DNA of 64,000 nucleotides from an uncultured Eggerthella sp. (GTDB taxonomy: Bacteria > Actinomycetota > Coriobacteriia > Coriobacteriales > Eggerthellaceae). Positions 8,429 to 15,421 of this stretch are shown piece by piece. The notes beneath the pieces were generated by a model. It did no database searches and was not told the origin of the DNA. It saw only the letters and a program-made list of their open reading frames with translations. Position numbers and translations under genes: made by a program. Each line of letters opens with the position of its first letter. Position 1 is the stretch's first letter. Location: assembly GCA_900546175.1 (NCBI GenBank), contig URBX01000004.1:62001-126000 (forward strand), in the 5' to 3' direction.

Positions 8429-9310
8429 TTAATTTCCTGAAGTAGAAGACTTTTCTTTTTCTTCTTCAGTAGTTTCTTCAGGCTCAGCAGCAGTCACGGT
8501 AACCTGCTCCAAACCCGTAATATCAACGCTTGTTCCAAGCCATTTCTTCTCAATAACTTTAATCATGCCGCCCTTAGAAAGGCTAGCAATAGCATTATTG
8601 ATTTCTTTAAGTAACTCTGTGTTATTTGAAGCAACCGCAACGCAACGATATGTCTTGTCACCAAGAATAGCAATTGGATATGCAGAAATCTTTGCAGAAT
8701 GAGCAGCATAGCTACCAATAATGCTATCTGAAGCAGCAAATTGAGCAGAACCATCTGAAAGCTTAGTAAATGCATCTGCCAAATTCGATACGGAAACCAA
8801 ATGGGTTTCTCCATAATGTTCTGTCACGTCAAAAGCACTCATAGAAGAAGCCTGAGCAGCAATCTTATAATCTCCACTAGTATCAGCAGGAGCCTTTGCA
8901 GTTGCATCGGTTGAGAAAAGGCATACTGCAGTAGAAAGATAGGAATCGCTTAATGCGTATGCATCATTTTTTGTGGTAGCACCTACTACAATGTCTACGT
9001 TTTCAGTAGTAATGCCTTTAGCAACATCTGAACCAACATCAACCAATTCAAGTTCAAGACCCATTTCATCTGCTAAAGCAGCAGCAATATCAACCTCAAG
9101 GCCAATCAAAGAACCAGAAGAGGAAACCGCATACGGTGCGCTAGAAGAATCAACACCAACTTTCAAAACACCATCTTCTTTAAGAGCGGACGAAGAAATG
9201 GTTTGTTCTTTCTTTTCTGGAGAATAATCTGAGGAGGAGCATCCACACAGAGTAAAACCTGCACACAACGCTACCACCAAGCCTAAAACAAGAAGTTTTG
9301 TTGGCTTCAT
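8429..9310 (-). CDS. Extracellular solute-binding lipoprotein (amino-acid type, ABC transporter)
   Basis: Substrate-binding protein of the family-3 (polar amino acid) type. The N-terminus MKPTKLLVLGLVVALCAGF leads to a lipobox ending LCGC, so the mature protein should be lipid-anchored at a Cys near residue 23. The two-lobe fold is suggested by LKVGVDSSSAPYAV, SLIGLEVDIAAALADEMGLELELVDV (seen in pieces), DIVVGATTKNDAY and a C-terminal MIKVIEKKWLG. The last 25 residues are rich in Glu, Ser and Thr. No permease or ATPase gene is next to it, so it is an orphan binding protein or partners with distant genes. A well-placed GAAAGGAT precedes the ATG. The ligand is unknown. Confidence 0.87.
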   Translation of the reverse strand: MKPTKLLVLGLVVALCAGFTLCGCSSSDYSPEKKEQTISSSALKEDGVLKVGVDSSSAPYAVSSSGSLIGLEVDIAAALADEMGLELELVDVGSDVAKGITTENVDIVVGATTKNDAYALSDSYLSTAVCLFSTDATAKAPADTSGDYKIAAQASSMSAFDVTEHYGETHLVSVSNLADAFTKLSDGSAQFAASDSIIGSYAAHSAKISAYPIAILGDKTYRCVAVASNNTELLKEINNAIASLSKGGMIKVIEKKWLGTSVDITGLEQVTVTAAEPEETTEEEKEKSSTSGN

Positions 9311-9361
9311 GAAGTAATCCTTTCAAAAAAGTCTTTCTGCTTTAGCGCTTCAATTAGCTGA

Positions 9362-9540
9362 CCTAGTTTTTGACCCCACACTCGCGTACTGGAACTAAGC
9401 TATCAACATCATTCTCTCGCCCCCGCGGCCCTATGCCGCTACAAAGGACGGTACGACTTACCTCTAGGATGCGCCATGATCGTCTGAGAAAACTCAATGA
9501 CTTACGTGGGTCCTTTTGACCGCATCTGCCTTGGACTAGG
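9362..9540 (+). ncRNA. Candidate structured RNA upstream of comFC (possible raiA-type RNA)
   Basis: A 179-base stretch without coding potential and GC-richer than its flanks, with nested complementarity that I can pair by eye. The outer stem joins 9362-9367 (CCTAGT) with 9535-9540 (ACTAGG). A second stem joins 9375-9379 (CCCAC) with 9506-9510 (GTGGG), extended by GA/TC across a one-base bulge. Inside are two hairpins, 9425-9429/9435-9439 (GCGGC/GCCGC, five-base loop) and 9485-9488/9493-9496 (TGAG, AAAA loop, CTCA), plus possible pairing 9385-9389 with 9451-9455 (CGTAC/GTACG). The plus strand is chosen because comFC follows on that strand; pairing itself is nearly strand-neutral. raiA RNAs of Actinobacteria and Firmicutes occur near raiA and comFC genes, so that family is my leading guess, but I do not recognise the sequence for certain. 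Confidence 0.55.
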
Positions 9541-9732
9541 AAAAAATCCGCAACTACAGACCTAAAAGAAGCTTTTCCAGTTTAGCAGAATTATTCTCTA
9601 CTACCCACTTTGAGTACCGAGTTGCATTAAAAATCTATTTGCTAAAACCCTTTTCTTTAACTATCGAGCATAAATAACCTAATTCCAAATTTTTTAAACT
9701 CTCTTTAAAAAACCTCTGCCACCCTCTTTCCT

Positions 9733-10554
9733 ATGAAAAAAACAGCTCACCTCTCTCCTGCACTGGATAAAACAGAAAACGAAAGAAAAAACCTCATTCG
9801 CAAAGCAATAACTCCTTGTTGTGAAGCACTCAAAGAAGGATTTGCGGAAATGATTTGGCCTACTCGGTGCGCTCTTTGCAATAAGCCAGGAACCTATGTA
9901 TGCAGAGATTGCCTTTTAAGCCTTTCTTATATTGACCAAAACTACGCCTGTTTGGCATGTGGAGCACCATTTGGGATACATCTCTGTACTGAATGCAACA
10001 GCTACATTATCCAACAACGCAAACGAATGCCTTTTGTTCTTGACTCAACAACCTCAATTCTTCTTTTTGACCACAAGACGCAGCAAATCATTACCACCTA
10101 CAAAGATAAAGGAGAACAGCGATTATCTACCCTATTTGCCGAAATGATAGCTGAAGCAATTCATCCCCAGCTAAAAAATCCTTATTCAATTATCACGACT
10201 ATACCCATGAGAAAAGAAGCGAAGACTACACGTGGATTTGATCATATGGATTTAATTGCAAAACAGGTCTCGTCACTGACTTCACTTCCCTATTTCCCCC
10301 TCTTAGCAGAACTCCCTCACCAAGACCAACGAAAACTCAGTGCACAGCAGAGACAAGAGAATATGAAAGGGGCGTTTAGGCTTAATCCCAAACGGCTTAT
10401 GACAATAAACACCCTTCAGACAGAAAAAACTTCCATCATTCTTCTTGATGATGTTTTTACCACTGGAACAACGCTTTGGAGCGCTGCGGAAGTATTAAAA
10501 GAACGAGGTTTTAAGAATATCCATGCATATACACTTGCACGCGTTCTAAAGTAG
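9733..10554 (+). CDS. comFC: ComFC-family phosphoribosyltransferase-like protein
   Basis: Double zinc-finger plus PRTase-fold protein of the ComFC/GntX family, linked to natural transformation in other bacteria. The N-terminal half carries Cys pairs in CALCNKPGTYVCRDC and CLACGAPFGIHLCTEC, a zinc ribbon typical of the family. The C-terminal half has the PRPP-binding loop IILLDDVFTTGTTL (about residues 236-249) and the LSAQQRQENMKGAF segment. The length of 273 aa is slightly long because of about 40 extra N-terminal residues. No clear ribosome-binding site precedes the ATG, and a structured RNA candidate lies about 190 bases upstream. In many genomes a raiA/hpf gene follows comFC, but here a convergent glycosyltransferase gene follows. 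Other competence genes are not visible in the window. Confidence 0.9.
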   Translation: MKKTAHLSPALDKTENERKNLIRKAITPCCEALKEGFAEMIWPTRCALCNKPGTYVCRDCLLSLSYIDQNYACLACGAPFGIHLCTECNSYIIQQRKRMPFVLDSTTSILLFDHKTQQIITTYKDKGEQRLSTLFAEMIAEAIHPQLKNPYSIITTIPMRKEAKTTRGFDHMDLIAKQVSSLTSLPYFPLLAELPHQDQRKLSAQQRQENMKGAFRLNPKRLMTINTLQTEKTSIILLDDVFTTGTTLWSAAEVLKERGFKNIHAYTLARVLK

Positions 10555-10583
10555 ACTTTAGCTCATTGGCAAGTATTACCCCA

Positions 10584-11900
10584 TTAAATGCGATTGCTTT
10601 GAGTTTTAGATTGAGCGGTGGAAAACTCCTCGACATCAACAGAGATGCTGTGCTGAATAGGCTTCCAAGTAACCTTCTTGAACAAAGCAACTAATGCAAT
10701 AGGAATGTAGGTGAGCATGAAAAATGGGAACGTGAACATGTAACCAATTTTCTTTTTGGTGGTGGAGTGAATATTGTCCCATTCAGTAAAGGTGGTCAAA
10801 GCACCAAACATAAACATGAAAGTGGTATAGCTAAACAGACAGAAGAATACCGAAGATATTGAAGAGGAAACCATCACGCCAGTTGAAACAGCACCAGTAA
10901 GTCCCAAAATCAAAATAATGGTATTGAAGATGATAGTAATAATGCTCAAAAGCATGCCTGGAGCAATAGTCATGAGCATGTCGTAGCAAGCAAAGCGATA
11001 TCCCTTAGGATTCTTGGCTATGCCTTTTACTAAACGCAAACCATATTTACCAAATACTTGGTAAAAGCCCTTTGCCCAACGGAAACGCTGATTCCAAGAA
11101 TCTTTAAAGGTTAATGGCTGTTCGTCATATAAAACAGCTGTAGGGCAGTAACTTACCCGCCTACCATTGAGAATACAGTTTGTAGAAAATTCAATGTCTT
11201 CAGTAAGCAAATGGAATTTCCAACCGCCCATTTCTTCAATTACTTTTGCGCTAACAAAAAATCCCGTACCTGAAACAGCACAGCTGGTATTGAGGGTAAG
11301 ACGAGCCTGAGATAGATACTTTGCCTCACGCAAAAACCAAACAGCATAACCGGCAGTAATCCAGTTTGATCCGTAATTCTTTGAATTGCGGTAGCTTGTC
11401 GAAGCGATTGCTCCATTATCAAAGGTCTTATTCATTTCGCGGAAGTAATTAACATCTAAAACATTATCCGCATCGAAAATAAAGAAGGCCTCATATCCTT
11501 CGTTGCCATAGTGTTCTTTAATACACGTAAAGCCATAATCAAGAGCATAGCCTTTACCAACATATTCAGTATTAAAGCGAGGGAAAACAATTGCGCCAGC
11601 CTCTTGAGCTACTGCAGCGGTATTGTCAGTACAGTTGTCGGCGATAACAAAGATATCAATAAGCTCCTGAGGGTAATTCTGAACACGAATACTATGGATT
11701 AAGTCTCCAATTACCGCATTCTCATTACGCGCAGAAATTACTACTGCATATTTATGATTCTTTTTTGCCTCTAACTTAGGAGGCTTTTTTGTAAGAACAA
11801 CAAGAACATAGAAAATCTGATAGGAGTAGCAACAGGTAAAGGTCAAAAAGACACAGAAATTAAAAATATCAACAAAAGATGTTGATGCCAAAAAATCCAA
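10584..11900 (-). CDS. Membrane family 2 glycosyltransferase
   Basis: Processive-type glycosyltransferase of the GT2 (cellulose/hyaluronan/poly-GlcNAc synthase-like) group. A first membrane segment (about residues 10-32) precedes the cytoplasmic catalytic domain. Its motifs are IADNCTDNTAAVAQ, FIFDADN (DxD), LTEDIEFS (TED) and QRFRWAKGF (QxxRW). Two or three membrane segments follow near residues 310-400. Substrate and product cannot be told from sequence; an exopolysaccharide role is inferred. The start is uncertain: a GTG at 11906 overlaps the AAAGGAG ribosome-binding site, while the TTG at 11900 has better spacing and is used here. It stands alone, converging on comFC and diverging from ahcY. 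Confidence 0.85.
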   Translation of the reverse strand: MDFLASTSFVDIFNFCVFLTFTCCYSYQIFYVLVVLTKKPPKLEAKKNHKYAVVISARNENAVIGDLIHSIRVQNYPQELIDIFVIADNCTDNTAAVAQEAGAIVFPRFNTEYVGKGYALDYGFTCIKEHYGNEGYEAFFIFDADNVLDVNYFREMNKTFDNGAIASTSYRNSKNYGSNWITAGYAVWFLREAKYLSQARLTLNTSCAVSGTGFFVSAKVIEEMGGWKFHLLTEDIEFSTNCILNGRRVSYCPTAVLYDEQPLTFKDSWNQRFRWAKGFYQVFGKYGLRLVKGIAKNPKGYRFACYDMLMTIAPGMLLSIITIIFNTIILILGLTGAVSTGVMVSSSISSVFFCLFSYTTFMFMFGALTTFTEWDNIHSTTKKKIGYMFTFPFFMLTYIPIALVALFKKVTWKPIQHSISVDVEEFSTAQSKTQSNRI

Positions 11901-12334
11901 TTCCACTCCTTTGTTATACCTTGAAACAGTATAAAACCTAATACATAAACAAATGAATAATTATCAATCTATCCACAAATGAACGACAAATAAATAAACA
12001 TTTGGCACTATTGATCTTGTTTAAGGAAAAGTTTCTGAACTATCCCCCAAAAAACTTGCTGTTCAAAGCGCGGCTTTTCTTTTTACTCCTAATAAGCCTC
12101 AATTGCAAACAAGGACTCTTAAAAAACACAATTCTTGAAAAAAGAAGTGCTTTTTTTACAAAAAATCAGGGTGAGCGGAACTGAGGAATAAGCTTACTGA
12201 CCTCCCGATAAGCCTACAGGGGGAATTTTTTTCCTATTTATCAAATTGCTAAAGATATTCTGAGAATGTTTTAATGGAAACCGCTAGAATTGAAGAGCAA
12301 AAATAAATACCGCTACCCTTTGAAAGGAGCCAGC
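11901..12334. other. Intergenic region before ahcY with attenuator-like structures
   Basis: About 430 bases without a supported gene, between the glycosyltransferase and ahcY. Two stem-plus-T-run signals on the plus strand can be read. One runs from 12121 to 12157, an imperfect A-rich/T-rich hairpin ending in seven T. The other runs from 12201 to 12232, with CCTCC (12201-12205) facing GGGGG (12219-12223) and followed by AA and seven T. GGGGG could instead pair with CCCCC at 12044-12048. A short stem GTGAG/CTTAC lies just before the second hairpin. A weak promoter, TTGCTA at 12246-12251 and TTTAAT at 12270-12275 with an 18-base gap, lies downstream of both. No known riboswitch class was recognised. 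Confidence 0.4.
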
Positions 12335-13594
12335 ATGAATTACGATGTAAAAGATATCGAGCTTGCTGATGCTGGTCTTGATCGCATCTTATGGGCAGAT
12401 CGTGATATGCCAGTATTGGCAACCATCCGTGAACGCTTCGAAAAAGAAAAACCACTTGAAGGCATCCGTATTGGCGCTTGCCTTCACGTTACAACTGAAA
12501 CTGCTAACCTTATGCGCACTCTTAAAGCAGGTGGTGCAGAAGTTGTTCTTTGTGCTTCAAACCCACTTTCCACTCAAGACGAAACAGCAGCCGCATTGGT
12601 AAAGCATTTCGATATTCCTGTTTTTGCTATTAAAGGCGAAGACACCCAGACCTACTACAAACATATTGATACCGTTATCGATTTTCTCCCTCAAATTACC
12701 ATGGATGACGGCGCTGATGTTGTAGGCAGAATCCACGACCTTCGTCCTGAAGCATTAGAGACCATCATTGGTGGCACCGAAGAAACCACTACTGGCGTTG
12801 TTCGTTTGGCAGCTATGGCTCAACAAAATGCTCTCAAATACCCAATCATTGCCGTAAATGAAGCAAAGACAAAACACTTCTTTGATAATCGCTATGGCAC
12901 AGGCCAATCAACTCTTGATGGCATTATTCGCGCAACAAACCGCCTGCTGTCAGGTCGCACCTTTGTTGTATCTGGTTATGGATGGTGCGGTAGAGGCCTT
13001 GCAACTCGCGCACGCGGTATGGGCGCACAGGTTATCGTATGCGAAGTTGATCCTTTGAAGGCACTTGAAGCAATTATGGACGGCTTCAGAGTCATGCCTG
13101 CAGTAAAAGCAGCAAAAGAATGTGATATTTGGTGCACAGTAACAGGTGACTTCAACGTAATTGATGGCCCAATGTTTGAAAACATGAAAGACGGTGCTAT
13201 CATCTGCAACTCGGGTCACTTCAATTCAGAAATTAACATTCCATGGTTGGAAGAGAATGCCGTTTCACATCGCACTCTTCGTCCATTAGTTGAGGAATAC
13301 ACCTTTAAAGATGGACGCACCGTTGTTCTTCTTGCTGAAGGCCGCCTCGTTAACTTAAGCTGCGCAGAAGGTCATCCTGCGTCAGTAATGGATATGAGCT
13401 TTGCAAATCAGGCATTGAGTGCAGAATACATGGTAAAACATGCAAGAGAAATGGCTCCTGACTGCTACGATGTACCAGAAGATATTGATAACACAATTGC
13501 ACAGCTTAAACTTAAGACTTTAGGAGTTGAGATTGACGTATTAACGCCTGAGCAGGTTGCTTATCTTAATTCATGGAAGCTTGGCACTGTTTAA
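12335..13594 (+). CDS. ahcY: Adenosylhomocysteinase
   Basis: Hydrolyses S-adenosylhomocysteine to adenosine and homocysteine, removing the inhibitor left by methyltransferases. Visible family segments are ACLHVTTETANLMRTL, LCASNPLSTQDETAAAL, ETTTGVVRL, the NAD-binding GYGWCGRGLATRARGMGA, ICNSGHFNSEI and a C-terminal LGVEIDVLTPEQ. The length is 419 aa, shorter than the 460-480 aa of many bacterial and eukaryotic forms and like the archaeal and thermophile type. The usual GYGDVGKG is GYGWCGRG here. The ATG at 12335 has a perfect GAAAGGAG eight bases upstream. An earlier in-frame start at 12290 would be an extension through that site. No methionine-cycle neighbour is present. Confidence 0.95.
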   Translation: MNYDVKDIELADAGLDRILWADRDMPVLATIRERFEKEKPLEGIRIGACLHVTTETANLMRTLKAGGAEVVLCASNPLSTQDETAAALVKHFDIPVFAIKGEDTQTYYKHIDTVIDFLPQITMDDGADVVGRIHDLRPEALETIIGGTEETTTGVVRLAAMAQQNALKYPIIAVNEAKTKHFFDNRYGTGQSTLDGIIRATNRLLSGRTFVVSGYGWCGRGLATRARGMGAQVIVCEVDPLKALEAIMDGFRVMPAVKAAKECDIWCTVTGDFNVIDGPMFENMKDGAIICNSGHFNSEINIPWLEENAVSHRTLRPLVEEYTFKDGRTVVLLAEGRLVNLSCAEGHPASVMDMSFANQALSAEYMVKHAREMAPDCYDVPEDIDNTIAQLKLKTLGVEIDVLTPEQVAYLNSWKLGTV

Positions 13595-13758
13595 GCGTAC
13601 ACAGTCTCCGTTCTTTTGTTTGGTAGCTTGTTTTTCTGCTAGTTGTTTATTTATCTAGCTTGAATCTTCACTCTAAGTGCAACGGAGAAAAACGAAAGAG
13701 GCGCGCAGAGTCCCGATAGAATGGTGTTTGCGAAGACGACCAGGGAATCGGAGGCACC

Positions 13759-14085
13759 ATGCGCCACTACGGACATCTTACGCTATGCGAGCGCGAGGAC
13801 ATCATGCTCATGCGCCGCGAGGGCAGAAAAAACACAGAAATCGCCGTGGCCATCGGCCGCAGCAAGTCGATGGTCTCGCGCGAGCTTGCCCGCAACTCGT
13901 GCCAGCGCTTCTACAGGGCATCGAGGCTCAGGCGCAAGGGCAGGCGCCGAAAGTCGCCCGGCTCGGAGCGCCGGGGCAAGATCAAGGTGTCCCATGCCAT
14001 ATCCAGAGAACCGAACAAACATTCTTGGTGGAGGCCGGAGTCCATACGACAAACTCTGGAAAGAACTCATCGCCAATGTCGATAG
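13759..14085 (+). pseudogene. IS30-family transposase remnant (N-terminal HTH part)
   Basis: The first 60 residues match the N-terminus of IS30-type transposases: a start MRHYGHLTLCEREDIMLMRREG, a helix-turn-helix with IAVAIGRSKSMVSRELARN and an Arg-rich stretch after FYRAS. Full-length enzymes are 300-400 aa with a DDE catalytic core. Here the frame ends at 108 aa, its last 40 residues lose resemblance, and no DDE core follows in any frame. This is a truncated, probably inactive remnant. Base composition is much GC-richer than ahcY upstream. A GGAGGCACC precedes the ATG. No terminal inverted repeats could be confirmed by eye. Confidence 0.75.
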
Positions 14086-14131
14086 AACAATAGCCGGACA
14101 ATAGGCTACATGTAACTATGTTCTCGTAGCT

Positions 14132-14158
14132 AAAACCCCGCTTAGGCGGGGTTTTTTT
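14132..14158. terminator. Strong bidirectional intrinsic terminator
   Basis: Stem AAAACCCCGC facing GCGGGGTTTT with a four-base loop TTAG, then further T. It follows the transposase remnant on the plus strand and, because of the A/T flanks, also ends minus-strand transcripts such as the NimA-like gene. Confidence 0.88.
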
Positions 14159-14263
14159 CTTGTGACACAGCGCATACGCTAGACCTAGAGAAAGGCGGTG
14201 CGCATGGCGAGCAGATATTCGTGTCTTTTCGGGCCGCAGCTCGTCACCAAGTGTCGCCAAAGA

Positions 14264-14728
14264 CTAGCAGTTGCGCTTGCCCGATATAGCTTCGAGCGCG
14301 ATACGGTAGACGCGCACAGCTGAAAGCTCCCGGCAGGTATCGAGCGGCACGTCTTCGAAGCCGCAGTGCTCACAAATCAGCCGCAGGCCTTTGATAATCT
14401 CCTCATTGTCCTCGACAACCTCGCATTCTCCGAAGCCAATCACGCTCTCGTAGCGCGTCGTTATGCCATGCGCCCTAACCTCGTAGCCGAGAAAGATATC
14501 ACCTTCGAAACACACGCGCCTGTCGCATGCCAACAGATCGACTTTCATGCCCTTGCAAGCGCAATGGAAATAAACGACGGGCTTGTCGATACTCAAATCA
14601 AGCCCAAATGAAACGGGAACCACGTATGGGCCGTCCACGCCAGTCAATCCGAGTCGGATCGTGTCGCAGCGCCGCAGGATATCAAGAATGGCATCTTTAT
14701 CCGTAACTTCGCGGTCCTTTCTTCTCAT
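14264..14728 (-). CDS. Pyridoxamine 5'-phosphate oxidase-like flavoprotein (NimA-type)
   Basis: A 154-residue protein of the split-barrel flavin-binding family that includes nitroimidazole-resistance NimA-like proteins. It shows the N-terminal helix DAILDILRRCDTIRLGLTG, then GPYVVPVSFGLD, the VYFHCACKGMKVDLL segment (typical YFHSA..G.K pattern) and VCFEGD, followed by YESVIGFGECEVVED. FMN binding is expected from the family; the substrate is unknown, and nitroreductase or drug-resistance activity is not shown. The ATG has AAAGG upstream. Codon use is GC-rich (GAC, CTC, GGC), unlike neighbouring housekeeping genes, which with the adjacent transposase remnant suggests acquisition from a GC-richer relative. 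Confidence 0.8.
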   Translation of the reverse strand: MRRKDREVTDKDAILDILRRCDTIRLGLTGVDGPYVVPVSFGLDLSIDKPVVYFHCACKGMKVDLLACDRRVCFEGDIFLGYEVRAHGITTRYESVIGFGECEVVEDNEEIIKGLRLICEHCGFEDVPLDTCRELSAVRVYRIALEAISGKRNC

Positions 14729-14888
14729 GGCTTCAACCTTTCTTTTACCGGTGGCTGATGGTTGACAGCGCCGCCGAGTCTATCCGAACAACGACATGCG
14801 AACCAGAAGTATTCAGACACTGAATCAGCAGCTTGAAGACAAGTGCATCGATGTCCGATTTGGCTATTCATCCGAATGCATGTCGGTT

Positions 14889-14903
14889 AGCATAGCATAG
14901 CAT
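14889..14903. repeat. Three tandem AGCAT units
   Basis: AGCAT is repeated three times without interruption, directly before AGGAGGA. It marks the right part of the GC-rich patch. It may only be simple-sequence slippage. Confidence 0.6.
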
Positions 14904-14958
14904 AGGAGGAATCGACCAGCTTATTCTCAGGCGCGCCCTTAGCCTAGCCCCACTTGCA

Positions 14959-15204
14959 TTGGCTCAGGTGCCTTCCCTGTTCAGAGGACAAGCGCGCAAG
15001 GAAGTCTTCGACGCAAAAGAAATGGCTGATATTATCCAGCGTCTCAATCAGCTTCCGCGTGCCACAAAGAAGCTAAAGAAAGCTCACATCCAACAAGCAA
15101 AGATGGTGGAAGCCCATCGGATTCAAGAGGCAAAAAGACGCTTAAAGGAATTTTTTTCCATAAGCACAAACTTCCTCTTGAAATGCAAAAGGGGTTCTGT
15201 ATAA
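14959..15204 (+). CDS. Short hypothetical protein or 3' gene remnant
   Basis: An 81-codon frame encoding a charged, helical protein (RKEVFDAKEMADIIQRL, RATKKLKKAHIQQAKM). Not recognised. The only usable start is a TTG at 14959. The open frame extends upstream to a stop at 14893-14895 through sequence that looks coding (IDQLILRRALSLAPLALA) and begins near an AGGAGG at 14904-14909 without a standard start codon. This fits a leftover 3' end of a gene whose 5' part was lost where the GC-rich patch joins. Its last codons run over the -35 and -10 boxes of the tRNA-Thr promoter, which also argues against an intact gene. It may not be expressed. Confidence 0.3.
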   Translation: MAQVPSLFRGQARKEVFDAKEMADIIQRLNQLPRATKKLKKAHIQQAKMVEAHRIQEAKRRLKEFFSISTNFLLKCKRGSV

Positions 15205-15205
15205 T
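15178..15205 (+). promoter_or_regulatory. Consensus promoter of the tRNA-Thr gene
   Basis: TTGAAA at 15178-15183 and a perfect TATAAT at 15200-15205 with a 16-base spacer, 14 bases upstream of the mature tRNA 5' end. One of the clearest housekeeping sigma-factor promoters in the window. Confidence 0.85.
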
Positions 15206-15219
15206 AAGCTAGTGCTTTT

Positions 15220-15294
15220 GCCAGTGTGGCGCAACGGTAGCGCAACTGATTTGTAATCAGTGGGTTGCAGGTTCGATTCCTGTCACTGGCTCCA
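15220..15294 (+). tRNA. tRNA-Thr (anticodon TGT)
   Basis: A 75-base cloverleaf with the CCA end encoded. The acceptor stem is GCCAGTG (15220-15226) with CACTGGC (15284-15290), the discriminator is T and CCA is at 15292-15294. The anticodon arm is ACTGA-TTTGTAA-TCAGT, giving anticodon TGT. The T arm holds GGTTCGATTCC. It has its own consensus promoter and terminator. It stands close to the right edge of the GC-rich patch, a usual place for integration, but no duplicated 3' end was seen. Confidence 0.97.
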
Positions 15295-15307
15295 GCAAGA
15301 AATTTTT

Positions 15308-15346
15308 AACCCTTCAAGTTTTCTTGGAGGGTTTTTCTTTTTTGCA
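15308..15346 (+). terminator. Terminator of tRNA-Thr
   Basis: An eleven-pair stem, AACCCTTCAAG facing CTTGGAGGGTT, with a TTTT loop and a T-rich tail, 13 bases after the tRNA. Confidence 0.9.
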
Positions 15347-15421
15347 AACAGCTTAAAAGCACACCAACGTTCTATGCGTCCAAAAAATCCTTATCAATAT
15401 TACGCGCAAGTATCGTCTTTT

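Noticed and set aside
9362..9540. Reading the structured region as a T-box or other known leader of the lipoprotein gene on the minus strand
   Set aside because: No T-box sequence, specifier loop or terminator/antiterminator pair is visible before the lipoprotein start; the comFC side is favoured but the strand is not proven.
12002..12184. A 60-codon frame upstream of ahcY
   Set aside because: Low-complexity Leu/Lys/Phe-rich translation without a ribosome-binding site, in a region that better fits untranslated structure.
13677..14104. Several overlapping frames in the GC-rich patch besides the transposase frame
   Set aside because: They read Arg/Ala/Ser/His-rich sequence without family motifs, which is expected from out-of-frame GC-rich DNA.
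13982..14373. Minus-strand frames across the terminator and the end of the NimA-like gene
   Set aside because: One runs through the terminator hairpin and the other is out of frame with a supported gene; no motifs or ribosome-binding sites.
13680..15294. An integrated element with attachment sites at tRNA-Thr
   Set aside because: No second copy of the tRNA 3' end, no integrase and no phage genes are present; the patch is more simply explained by recombination or IS activity.
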